Assembly: GCA_900550285.1 (NCBI GenBank)
Contig: URRW01000035.1
Coordinates: forward strand, 1-24,115
Direction of reading: 5' to 3'
Origin: an uncultured Lachnospiraceae bacterium
Lineage (GTDB): Bacteria > Bacillota > Clostridia > Lachnospirales > Lachnospiraceae
Length of the DNA: 24,115 nt
Positions 1-6,835 of this stretch are shown piece after piece. A program made the position numbers and the translations under genes. Each line of letters starts with the position of its first letter. The stretch's first letter is position 1. The notes under the pieces were generated by a model that searched no databases, was not told where the DNA came from, and saw only the letters and a list, made by a program, of their open reading frames with translations.

Positions 1-1010
1 ATCTGAATCAGGTTTTTACATCTGTGAGTAATGGCAAGACCGGTCTGGCATCCGCATTGCTCACAAAAGGGGTTTCTGCAGAAAATGACGCGACATTTGC
101 AGAGCTGAAGGATGCTGTTTTAAGAATTCCGCAGAAGCTGGTCATCGGCGTGGAGGAGGTCCCGGGAACGATCACATATCACTATCACTACCATGTGGAC
201 GGCGCAGGAGAAAACCCGCATACGGAAACAAATCCGCAGCAGGGGGGATGCTATACGGTCCCCAAATATCATGTGCACAGCGAAGCGGCGGGGTGTTATA
301 CGATCAGGAGATACCATAAGCATAACGACAGCTGCCCGGGGCATCCGGTCTGGGTGGACTGGGTGCCGAATCAGGAGCCTTACTGGGGCTGGATATATGA
401 ATGCAACGACCAGCCGATCAATGCGTCAGAAAAGGTGCTGAACTGCTCAAAATCCACCTCGGCAATAGACTGCTATAACACATCCTGCGGATGGGTGGAC
501 GGGCAGATTACCGGTGCGGAAATCGTATATGACAAGGAGGCTGCAAAGCAAAGGGCGGAAGCAGCGGCAAAAGGGGAACCGCCTTTGGCAGAAGAGGCTT
601 TGCCGGAAGAAAGCATAGAGCAGGAGTATCCGGAAGGAGGGCTTCCGTTTGCACCGCCGGAAATCGCAGATCAGCTGGAACCGCCAAAGCCGGAGGTCGA
701 AACGCAGCCGGAGAATGAGACAAAGCCGGAGGATGAAACGCTGCCGGAAAGCGAGACAAAGCCAGAAGGCGAAACCCAGACGGAGAGCGAAGCAGAACCG
801 GAGGTCGAAACCCAGCCAGAGGGCGAGACAGAGCCGGAGAGTGAAATGCCGTCGGAAAGCGGGACGGAACCGGAGAGCGCAGCCCAGCCGGAAGGCGGAA
901 CGACGCCGGAGAGTGAAATACCGTCGGAAAGCGAAGCAGCATCGGAGAGCGAAGCCCAACCGGAAAGTGAAGCAGAGCCGGAAAGCGAAACGCACGCGGA
1001 AGCTGCCTGA
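1..1010 (+). CDS. Phage-tail-like protein with acidic Glu/Pro/Ser repeat tail, 5'-truncated by window edge
   Basis: The frame is open from base 3, and no ribosome binding site precedes the first GTG (24), so the gene very probably starts upstream. Three parts are visible. Residues shortly after the edge read GKTGLASALLTKGVSAEND.ATFAELKDAV, resembling the short module (GK..iA.AiT.KGV....datFa.ma..I) common in phage tail and structural proteins. Next comes a Tyr/His/Cys-rich part (HYHYHVDG, GCYTVPKYHVH, GCYTIRRYHKH, then CGWVDGQITGAEIVYDKE), a pattern I associate with prophage structural genes of Lachnospiraceae. The last ~110 residues are a low-complexity run of PE-S/G/V-E-T/A units with no predicted fold. 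This is probably the end of a prophage or a remnant of one. The exact role is unknown; the link to phage is inference from motif resemblance. Confidence 0.7.
   Translation, partial: LNQVFTSVSNGKTGLASALLTKGVSAENDATFAELKDAVLRIPQKLVIGVEEVPGTITYHYHYHVDGAGENPHTETNPQQGGCYTVPKYHVHSEAAGCYTIRRYHKHNDSCPGHPVWVDWVPNQEPYWGWIYECNDQPINASEKVLNCSKSTSAIDCYNTSCGWVDGQITGAEIVYDKEAAKQRAEAAAKGEPPLAEEALPEESIEQEYPEGGLPFAPPEIADQLEPPKPEVETQPENETKPEDETLPESETKPEGETQTESEAEPEVETQPEGETEPESEMPSESGTEPESAAQPEGGTTPESEIPSESEAASESEAQPESEAEPESETHAEAA
687..1003 (+). repeat. Degenerate 12/24-bp tandem repeat encoding Pro-Glu-Ser-Glu units
   Basis: The coding strand repeats units close to CCGGAGAGCGAA and CCGGAAGGCGAA, encoding PESE, PEGE, PEVE and PENE. 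The low complexity also opens long false reading frames on the other strand. The units vary, so the array is old or diverging. Confidence 0.75.
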
Positions 1011-1018
1011 AAATTTGG

Positions 1019-1149
1019 ATCAGTTCAGCCCGCGCCCATTCGCAAAACGCCCGTTCAGGACTTTTTTGCTACTGCGCAGCTCCGTTTGCTCATAAACGGG
1101 CGCGCAGCTCCTGTCGGGATGCAGAACAAGCCGATATGGCTGAACTGAT
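1019..1149. repeat. 131-bp nested inverted repeat
   Basis: Outer arms ATCAGTTCAGCC (1019-1030) and GGCTGAACTGAT (1138-1149) are perfect 12-bp inverted repeats. An inner hairpin CCGTTT-GCTCAT-AAACGG spans 1082-1099. CGCCCGTT near 1048 can alternatively pair with AACGGGCG near 1096, and GCGCAGCTCC occurs twice as a direct repeat. The element sits just past the phage-like gene. It could terminate transcription, or be a palindromic mobile element or an attachment-site remnant. Confidence 0.55.
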
Positions 1150-1191
1150 ACGAAAACTTTATTATGTTTTTATAAAAATCGTCTCAGGGAA

Positions 1192-1220
1192 TTGCACAAA
1201 AACTCCCTTTCTGATAAAGT
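1192..1220 (+). promoter_or_regulatory. Putative promoter of the CNNM/CorC-type gene
   Basis: TTGCAC (1192-1197) and TAAAGT (1215-1220) are separated by 17 bp, a good sigma-A-type arrangement 38 bp before the chosen ATG. Confidence 0.55.
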
Positions 1221-1257
1221 AAAAGCTAAAGCTAAGATAAGGGAGAACAAAAGTACA

Positions 1258-2517
1258 ATGGGAAGTACAACGGTAATGTTGATCATTATTATTTTGTGCG
1301 TGATTTTGTCCGGATATTTTTCGGCGACGGAGACGGCGTTTTCTTCGATCAACCGGGTGCGCCTGAAAAATCAGGCGGAAAAAGGGGACAAGCGGGCAGA
1401 GCAGGTGCTGCGTCTGGCAGAAGATTATGACAGCCTGCTTTCGACGATTCTGGTCGGGAACAATATTGTGAATATCGGCTGCTCGTCCCTTGCGACGATT
1501 CTGTTTGTAAAGCTTTTGGGAGAAGAGGCGGGGGCAGGTATGTCTACGCTTGTCACAACGGTTGTGGTGCTGATCTTCGGCGAGATTTCGCCAAAGAGCA
1601 TCGCTAAGGAGTCTCCGGAGGCATTTGCCAGATTTTCTGCCCCGATCATCGGGGGGCTGTGTGTGGTGCTCACGCCGGTCAACTGGCTGTTTAGCCAGTG
1701 GAAGAAGCTGCTGTCACGCGTGTTTAAAACGTCGGATGACCAGAAGATCACGCAGGAGGAGCTGGTGACGATCGTGGAGGAAGCGCAGCAGGAGGGCAGT
1801 ATTGACAGCGACGAAGGGACGCTTCTGCGCAGCGCGCTGAATTTTCATGATCTGGAGGTCGGGGATATTCTGACGCCCAGGATCGATGTGGAAGGGATTT
1901 CCGTGGACAGTACGCAGGAAGAAGCGGCAAGGATCTTTGCGGATACCGGATTTTCGCGCCTTCCGGTCTATGAGGAGTCGTTGGATCATATTGTGGGGAT
2001 TTTATACCACAAAGACTTTTTCAATCAGATTTATGGAACGGGAGAAGAGATCCGCAGCGTCATCCGTCCTGTGGTGTTTGTAACGGAAAGCGCAAAAATC
2101 GACGATCTGATGCAGGAGTTAAAGAAGCGCAAGCTGCATATTGCGGTTGTTCTGGATGAGTTTGGCGGAACGGTCGGGATCGTGACGCTGGAGGATATTC
2201 TGGAGGAGCTTGTGGGCGAGATCTGGGACGAGCACGACGAGGTTGTTCAGGCTGTTGAGCAGGTATCGGAACGGGAATACCGGATCAGCGGCAGGGCAAG
2301 CGTGAAAAAGCTGTTCGAGCTTCTGGGAGCCAATCCGGATACGGATGTATCGACAGTGGGCGGCTGGGTGATGGAGCAGCTGAAACGGATTCCGGTCGAA
2401 GGGGATTCTTTTGTGTATGAAGGCGCGCGGATGGTCGTTTTGGAAATGGATGAGAAGAGGATCGAAACGATACGCCTGATCCTTCCGGAAGAATGTAAGG
2501 AAGAGGAGGAAGCGTAA
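1258..2517 (+). CDS. CNNM/CBS/CorC-type membrane protein (hemolysin C / magnesium-cobalt efflux family)
   Basis: The 419-residue protein has the usual order of this family. Residues 1-~165 form a CNNM (DUF21) membrane domain, with the first helix followed by GYFSATETAFSSINRVRLK and a later LIFGEISPKSIA segment. A pair of CBS domains follows at about 195-320 (DILTPRIDVEGI, FSRLPVYEESLDHIVGIL, HIAVVLDEFGGTVGIVTLEDILEELVGEI). A CorC/HlyC C-terminal domain at about 335-412 carries YRISGRASVKKL and GGWV. Family members take part in divalent cation transport or tolerance at the membrane; the substrate cannot be told here. I chose ATG 1258 because AAGGGAG lies at 1239-1245; an upstream TTG at 1192 falls inside the promoter. 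It is a single-gene unit ending at a shared terminator. Confidence 0.9.
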   Translation: MGSTTVMLIIIILCVILSGYFSATETAFSSINRVRLKNQAEKGDKRAEQVLRLAEDYDSLLSTILVGNNIVNIGCSSLATILFVKLLGEEAGAGMSTLVTTVVVLIFGEISPKSIAKESPEAFARFSAPIIGGLCVVLTPVNWLFSQWKKLLSRVFKTSDDQKITQEELVTIVEEAQQEGSIDSDEGTLLRSALNFHDLEVGDILTPRIDVEGISVDSTQEEAARIFADTGFSRLPVYEESLDHIVGILYHKDFFNQIYGTGEEIRSVIRPVVFVTESAKIDDLMQELKKRKLHIAVVLDEFGGTVGIVTLEDILEELVGEIWDEHDEVVQAVEQVSEREYRISGRASVKKLFELLGANPDTDVSTVGGWVMEQLKRIPVEGDSFVYEGARMVVLEMDEKRIETIRLILPEECKEEEEA

Positions 2518-2540
2518 GAACTGTCCGGCTTCTGACACAC

Positions 2541-2578
2541 AAAAATACCCTGCTGCAATGACGCGGCAGGGTATTTTT
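2541..2578. terminator. Bidirectional terminator between convergent genes
   Basis: Perfect 13-bp arms AAAAATACCCTGC and GCAGGGTATTTTT with a 12-base loop. The A and T tracts serve both the plus-strand gene ending at 2517 and the minus-strand permease ending at 2624. Confidence 0.9.
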
Positions 2579-2623
2579 GGAATCAAAAGGCTTCTTTTGA
2601 TCGGATACGGGCTGCTGACAGCA

Positions 2624-3979
2624 TTACAGGATCGCCAGAAGCACGAAGTTTAAAACAAACAGCGCAGTGCAGACCCAGAGAACCGGATGGATCTCTTTTG
2701 CCTTGCCCTTGCATACCTTTACGATGCAGTAGAAGATGAAGCCTGCTGCGATACCGTAAGAAATGCTGTAGCAAAGAGCCATGAAAAGACCTGCAAAGAA
2801 AGCGGGAATCGCTTCGCTGAAATCATTCCAGTTGATCTCTTTAAAGGAAGAGGTCATCATGACGCCGACAGCAACCAGCGCAGGGGCAGTGGCTGCGAAC
2901 GGAACCGCGCTTACAAATGTCGCAAGGAAAGCGGACAGCGCAAAGCAGATCGCAACGACAACGGAAGTCAGACCTGTGCGTCCGCCGGCTCCGATGCCGG
3001 ATGCGCTTTCTACGAAGGTGGTGGTGTTGGATGTTCCGAACAGCGCGCCGATGGAAGTTGCGGTTGCATCTGCAAATAAAGCTTTGTCCAGTCTGGATTT
3101 AAAGCCGGAGTTTTTGTCCATGAGACGCTCATCCTCCGCGCTGAAAATACCGCTGCGGCGGCCGGTTCCGATGAAAGTCCCGATCGTGTCGAAGGTATCG
3201 GAAATGCTGAATGCAAAAATCGTGATCAGCACAAGAGGCAGCTTCGCAGGATCAGAGAACAGGCTTGTAATGCCGCCTTCTTTAAAGATTGCAAGGAAGG
3301 TAGTCGGCAGAGCCTGACATGCTTCGGCAAAGCTTGTGGTATCCTGAGGGGCGGTTACACCGAAAGGAATACCGATCAGGGTCGTTGCCACGATTGCGAT
3401 CAGGATAGCGCCCTTTACATTTTTTACAAGCAGAATAGTGATCAGCACAAGGCCGATCAGGAAAACCCAGAATTTCGGCTGGTTTAAGGTGGACAGGGCA
3501 GGAACGCCGCCGTCAAAATTGATGATGCCGACATTTAACAGCCCGATGTAGGCAACGAAGATGCCGATACCGCCGCCGATGGCGTTCTGCAGACTGTTGG
3601 GGATGGATTTGATGATGAATTTGCGCAGCTTTGTCACGGTAATTACGATATTTAAAATACCGCAAATAAATACCATGGACAGAGCCTGCTGCCATGTGAA
3701 TCCAAGACCGAAGCATACCGTATAAACGAAAAATGCGTTCAGTCCCATGCCGGGCGCCTGCGCGTAGGGTACGTTAGCGACCAGACCCATTACCAGCGTG
3801 CCGATGATGGACGCGATGATCGTTGCAAGGAAAACGGCTCCCCATTCCATGCCGGACTGAGAAAGGATGCTGGGGTTGACGATGATGATATAGGACATTG
3901 CAAAAAACGTCGTCAGACCAGCCATGATCTCAGTGGAAACGGAAGTCCCGTTCTCCTTGAGTTTGAAAAATTTTTCCAT
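2624..3979 (-). CDS. NCS2-family purine nucleobase permease (PbuG/AzgA type)
   Basis: The 451-residue, highly hydrophobic protein resembles the AzgA/PbuG branch of nucleobase permeases, which import hypoxanthine, guanine or adenine by proton symport. Supporting segments are the N-terminus MEKFFKLKENGTSVSTEIMAGLTTFFAMSYIIIVNP (split: helix 1 and the MSYII-NP motif), YAQAPGMGLNAFF, FDTIGTFIGTGRRSG, and SNTTTFVESASGIGAGGRTGL near residue 310, which contains the substrate-site signature of the family. Length matches PbuG (~440). The start is fixed by AAGGAGG six bases before ATG 3979. A secreted 5'-nucleotidase lies directly upstream on the same strand, which suggests shared use in purine salvage. 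Exact base specificity cannot be read from the sequence. Confidence 0.9.
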   Translation of the reverse strand: MEKFFKLKENGTSVSTEIMAGLTTFFAMSYIIIVNPSILSQSGMEWGAVFLATIIASIIGTLVMGLVANVPYAQAPGMGLNAFFVYTVCFGLGFTWQQALSMVFICGILNIVITVTKLRKFIIKSIPNSLQNAIGGGIGIFVAYIGLLNVGIINFDGGVPALSTLNQPKFWVFLIGLVLITILLVKNVKGAILIAIVATTLIGIPFGVTAPQDTTSFAEACQALPTTFLAIFKEGGITSLFSDPAKLPLVLITIFAFSISDTFDTIGTFIGTGRRSGIFSAEDERLMDKNSGFKSRLDKALFADATATSIGALFGTSNTTTFVESASGIGAGGRTGLTSVVVAICFALSAFLATFVSAVPFAATAPALVAVGVMMTSSFKEINWNDFSEAIPAFFAGLFMALCYSISYGIAAGFIFYCIVKVCKGKAKEIHPVLWVCTALFVLNFVLLAIL

Positions 3980-3999
3980 AGCTACCTCCTTGGTATGTT

Positions 4000-4038
4000 A
4001 GAAAACTGTTTTGTTCCAAAAGGAACCACATTTCTAAT
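4000..4038 (-). promoter_or_regulatory. Stem-loop in the 5' leader of the purine permease
   Basis: Read on the minus strand, TTAGAAA and TTTTCTAA form an outer stem, and GTTCC-TTTT-GGAAC an inner one, with an asymmetric internal loop between them. The structure ends about 25 bases before the start codon. It does not match the purine riboswitch core that I know. It could be an RNA regulatory element or a protein site; this is inference. Confidence 0.35.
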
Positions 4039-4044
4039 CATATA

Positions 4045-4091
4045 ATAAACTTTTATAAAAATCCAGCTAAATTTATAAAGTTTTTATAAAT
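4045..4091. repeat. Repeated TTTATAAAA-type AT-rich motifs upstream of the permease
   Basis: Two related blocks occur about 30 bp apart: ATAAACTTTTATAAAA (4045-4060) and ATAAAGTTTTTATAAAT (4075-4091). They lie where the permease promoter is expected, so they may be operator sites or simply AT-rich promoter DNA. Confidence 0.3.
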
Positions 4092-4115
4092 GAGGCAGCT
4101 GCGAGAAATCCAATG

Positions 4116-4200
4116 AAAAAGTGTGCGCCTTGGCGCACACCTGCGCCGAGCGCGTTTGCCGTCAGGCAATTCCTTCATTTCGTGCGAGTGCGCATAAAAA
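4116..4200 (+). repeat. Dispersed intergenic repeat, copy 1
   Basis: This ~80-bp block matches the inverted block at 18918-19000. Shared landmarks in order are AAAAAGTGTG, a GGCGCACA hairpin half, GCGCCG-GCGCG, TTTGCCGTCAGGCAAT (hairpin TTGCC-GTCA-GGCAA) and TTTCGTGCGAGTGC followed by CATAA. Most positions are identical between copies. The first 20 bases form their own hairpin (GTGTGCGCC/GGCGCACAC). It encodes no convincing protein. Confidence 0.75.
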
Positions 4201-4222
4201 AGGAGCGCTGAAAAGCGCTCCC
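4195..4222 (-). terminator. Terminator of the 5'-nucleotidase gene
   Basis: GGAGCGCT-GAAA-AGCGCTCC (4202-4221) is a perfect 8-bp stem. On the minus strand it is followed by a T run (bases 4196-4201), 16 bp beyond the stop codon at 4238. Confidence 0.85.
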
Positions 4223-4237
4223 TTGAAAAAACAGATA

Positions 4238-5908
4238 TTATGCTGCGTCTGCCGCAGCGGCAGAAGCGACGCTGATGCGTCCCTGCCCGTAAGGATCAGA
4301 ATATTCTTTGCCGACAGAACCGCCGAGCTCCTTGGTAATGTAATCGATCAGTACCTCATTGTCGAGCATGGTGCAGTCCTTTATGAGCTTGTTGTCCTTA
4401 AACATCACATAGCCGTCGCCGCCGTTTTTGAGCATGTAATTGTGGGAAGCGACCGTGTAGGTCTTGTTAAGGTCCAGAGGCTCTCCGTTTACGAAAACGT
4501 CTTTGACGCGGTAAGCGCCGTCTACTTTGATAAATTCGCCCTCGTCATTTCTTACAACGGAAGAAGGGATGGAAGGGTCGATCGTATAAGTCAGACCGGA
4601 AACCTGCAAAAATCCGCCGTTTTCTTCCGGATATTTGGAAGCGCCAAGCTCCAGCGCGTCGAGGATTTCCTGACCGGTAGCCTCTGCGACGCACATTTCG
4701 TTTCCGTAAGGATGTACGTTGATGATGTCCTCATAGGTAATGTCACCCTGTTCCAGATCAGCGCGGATGCCGCCGCCGTTTGCGATGCCGATGTCAGCGC
4801 CCATTACATTGCGGTAAGCGTCTGCGACAAGATCGCCCAGATTGGTTTCCGCGCTGCGGATCATGCGCCTGCCGGTAGCAGGATCAGAAGAAGTTAAAGC
4901 CACGTCGGCTTTTGCCACGGTCTGATTGAGAATATCGGAAAAGCCTTCCTGCAAGGCGGAGATAAACTGTGCGGTCACAGGATCCTTTCCTTCATAATCC
5001 GTTATCAGCTCGTCGGTAATTTTGCCGGTATCGGGATCGATCACCAGCTTGCCGATGGAATTCAGTTTTGTGCCGGTCTGGGCGAGTACGACGTCCCTGC
5101 TGTCCTTGCTTTTCACGGTCTTGGAGTAAGCTTCGTGGGAATGGCCGTCGATAAAAGCGTCGATGCCGGTGGTGTTGGCGATCACAGAAGCTGCCTGCCA
5201 TTCGGGCTTGCTGCCTTCCGTGCCCAGATGCCCGATCGCAACCACATAATCAGCGCCGTTATCGCGGGCGGAATCGACGCTTAACTGAACGACGTTGTAC
5301 AGATCTGCGCCGTCATTGCCCTGACAGAAACCGTAAATATAGTTCCCGTTTTCATCCTGAAAATAAGCGGGAGTGGATTTGGTAAAGCTTTCAGGGGTGT
5401 CGATGCCCACATAAGCGACCTGCGTATCGCCGTAGTCAACGATCTCATAAGGAGGGAATACGCCGACGCCGGTGGAAAGGTCGATGAAGTTGGCGCAGAT
5501 ATACTGATAATCCGCGCGCTCCTTTGCAAGGGTCAGGAAATTGTCCATGCCGTAGTCGAATTCATGATTGCCGGGTACGGCAATGTCGTAGCCGACCTGA
5601 TTCATGATGTCAACTAAAAATGCGCCGTCGGAAAGGGTGCCGATCGCCCCGCCCTGAATGGCGTCTCCGGCGTCGACGAGAGTGACGTTGTCTTCGCCGT
5701 AGGCTGCTTCCATTTCAGCCTTGTAGGCAGCGACGCCGGCATAGCCGATCCCATCGTCGATGGCGCAGTGCACGTCGTTGGTGTGCAGGATCACAATGTC
5801 ATTGTTGTTGCTGGTCTGGGACTCTGTGGGGGCAGCGCTGACGGGAAGGGACATGGAAAAGATCAGCGCACCGGAAAGTGCCAGAGCAGACATTTTACGG
5901 TACTTCAT
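4238..5908 (-). CDS. Secreted 5'-nucleotidase / UDP-sugar hydrolase family metallophosphoesterase
   Basis: The 556-residue protein starts with a signal peptide (MKYRKM, hydrophobic core, cleavage near VSAAP, ~residue 26). The metallophosphoesterase domain follows, with metal ligands in HTNDVH (Asp45, His47), VDAGD (Asp82), GNHEFDYG (Asn114, His115) and DGHSHE. The C-terminal nucleotidase domain from about residue 330 carries NLGDLVADAYRN, NGGGIRADLEQGDIT and VHPYGNEM, which form the nucleotide-binding part. Such enzymes release phosphate from extracellular nucleotides. No LPXTG motif or hydrophobic C-terminal anchor is seen, so it is probably secreted or held loosely at the wall. AAAGGAGG lies 11 bases before ATG 5908. 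The purine permease downstream on the same strand supports a nucleotide-salvage role. Confidence 0.92.
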   Translation of the reverse strand: MKYRKMSALALSGALIFSMSLPVSAAPTESQTSNNNDIVILHTNDVHCAIDDGIGYAGVAAYKAEMEAAYGEDNVTLVDAGDAIQGGAIGTLSDGAFLVDIMNQVGYDIAVPGNHEFDYGMDNFLTLAKERADYQYICANFIDLSTGVGVFPPYEIVDYGDTQVAYVGIDTPESFTKSTPAYFQDENGNYIYGFCQGNDGADLYNVVQLSVDSARDNGADYVVAIGHLGTEGSKPEWQAASVIANTTGIDAFIDGHSHEAYSKTVKSKDSRDVVLAQTGTKLNSIGKLVIDPDTGKITDELITDYEGKDPVTAQFISALQEGFSDILNQTVAKADVALTSSDPATGRRMIRSAETNLGDLVADAYRNVMGADIGIANGGGIRADLEQGDITYEDIINVHPYGNEMCVAEATGQEILDALELGASKYPEENGGFLQVSGLTYTIDPSIPSSVVRNDEGEFIKVDGAYRVKDVFVNGEPLDLNKTYTVASHNYMLKNGGDGYVMFKDNKLIKDCTMLDNEVLIDYITKELGGSVGKEYSDPYGQGRISVASAAAADAA

Positions 5909-5936
5909 AAATAAATCGACCTCCTTTGCATTGGAT

Positions 5937-5949
5937 CTGACAGTGTCAG
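5937..5949. promoter_or_regulatory. Operator-like palindrome in the 5'-nucleotidase leader
   Basis: CTGACAGTGTCAG is a perfect 6+6 palindrome with one central base. It lies just downstream of the putative -10 of the promoter at 5966-5994, where a bound repressor would block transcription. The regulator is unknown. Confidence 0.4.
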
Positions 5950-5965
5950 TCCTATATGGCTATCG

Positions 5966-5994
5966 TAACACCCGAAAAGGAGAAAAACAACAGG
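5966..5994 (-). promoter_or_regulatory. Putative promoter of the 5'-nucleotidase gene
   Basis: On the minus strand TTGTTT and TACGAT are separated by 17 bases. This suggests the nucleotidase can be transcribed independently of the ABC genes upstream. The -10 is imperfect. Confidence 0.4.
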
Positions 5995-6028
5995 AGAACG
6001 TAAATTTTACACAAATTTTATAGAGCTT

Positions 6029-6835
6029 TTATACGCGCTTTTTATACCAGTGCTCGGCAAACTGGATGATCTGATATAAACCCATGGCAATGATGCACAA
6101 TAAAAGGATGGCGGTGATCAGGACGTCCAGCTGGAATACCTGGCTGCTGTAAATGATGAGATAGCCAAGCCCCCTGCGGGCAGCCAGAAATTCCCCGATG
6201 ATAACGCCTACGAGGGCAAGCCCGATATTGACTTTCATGCTGCTTAAAACGGTCGGGACAGAGGCGGGGAGGACTACTTTGAAAAACGTATCCTGACGGG
6301 AGCCGCCGAGGGTATAAATGAGTTTTAATTTTTCCGGATCGACCTGCAGAAAGCCGGTATAAAGGCTGATGACGGCGCCAAAGACGGCGACGGAAATGCC
6401 GGCGACGATGATGGTGTCGATGCCCGTGCCGAGCCATACGATCAAAAGAGGGGCGAGGGCGGATTTCGGCAGGCTGTTTAAGACGACCAGATAAGGCTCT
6501 GCGATTTCCGAAAGGCGTTTGGAGTGCCATAAAAGGGTGGCGGCTGCAAGGCTGATCAGGACGATCAGCAAAAAACTTACGACCGTTTCGGTCAATGTCA
6601 CGCCGATGTGGAGAAAGAGCGATTTGTTTTGAAGCATGGAGACAAAGCAGGCAGCGACGCGGGACGGGCTGGAAAAAAAGAAGCTGTCAATAAGCCCTTT
6701 GTCCGCGCAAAACTCCCACAGGGCAAGAAAGAAAACGAGCAGCAAAAGCCTTGCCCAGCGCACAAAGCGGTGGTGTCTTAAGTGGGCGAGCATGTATTCC
6801 TGTTGAGCGGCAGAGTCGGTTTTATTTGTTTTCAT
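6029..6835 (-). CDS. ABC transporter permease (SsuC/TauC/ThiX-like)
   Basis: The 268-residue protein is a binding-protein-dependent transport permease of the type that imports sulfonates, taurine, nitrate or thiamine precursors. About six membrane segments are visible, starting at RLLLLVFFLALWEF. The coupling loop reads TLGGSRQDTFFKVVLPASVPTVLSSMKV (EAA-like, G at the expected place, ~residues 165-195). I chose ATG 6835, which overlaps the end of the ATPase gene by 14 bp (GATGAAAACAAATAA), with GAGGAATT just before it; longer upstream starts would lie well inside the ATPase. The overlap suggests translational coupling. No substrate-binding protein is encoded nearby, so the substrate is unknown. 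Confidence 0.88.
   Translation of the reverse strand: MKTNKTDSAAQQEYMLAHLRHHRFVRWARLLLLVFFLALWEFCADKGLIDSFFFSSPSRVAACFVSMLQNKSLFLHIGVTLTETVVSFLLIVLISLAAATLLWHSKRLSEIAEPYLVVLNSLPKSALAPLLIVWLGTGIDTIIVAGISVAVFGAVISLYTGFLQVDPEKLKLIYTLGGSRQDTFFKVVLPASVPTVLSSMKVNIGLALVGVIIGEFLAARRGLGYLIIYSSQVFQLDVLITAILLLCIIAMGLYQIIQFAEHWYKKRV

Noticed and set aside
447..995. Long Arg/Phe/Leu-rich reading frame on the minus strand
   Set aside because: It is the reverse complement of the acidic repeat and exists only because repeat units lack stops in that frame. It has no ribosome site.
1203..1245. CTCCCTT pairing with AAGGGAG, as if hiding the ribosome site of the CNNM-type gene
   Set aside because: The CTCCCTT half lies inside the promoter spacer, upstream of the likely transcript start, so it would not be in the mRNA.
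3980..4120. Purine riboswitch upstream of the nucleobase permease
   Set aside because: The conserved purine aptamer core and its paired loops are not visible; only an unrelated stem-loop is present.
4121..4897. 258-codon plus-strand frame starting in the dispersed repeat
   Set aside because: It runs antisense to the well-supported 5'-nucleotidase gene and resembles no family.
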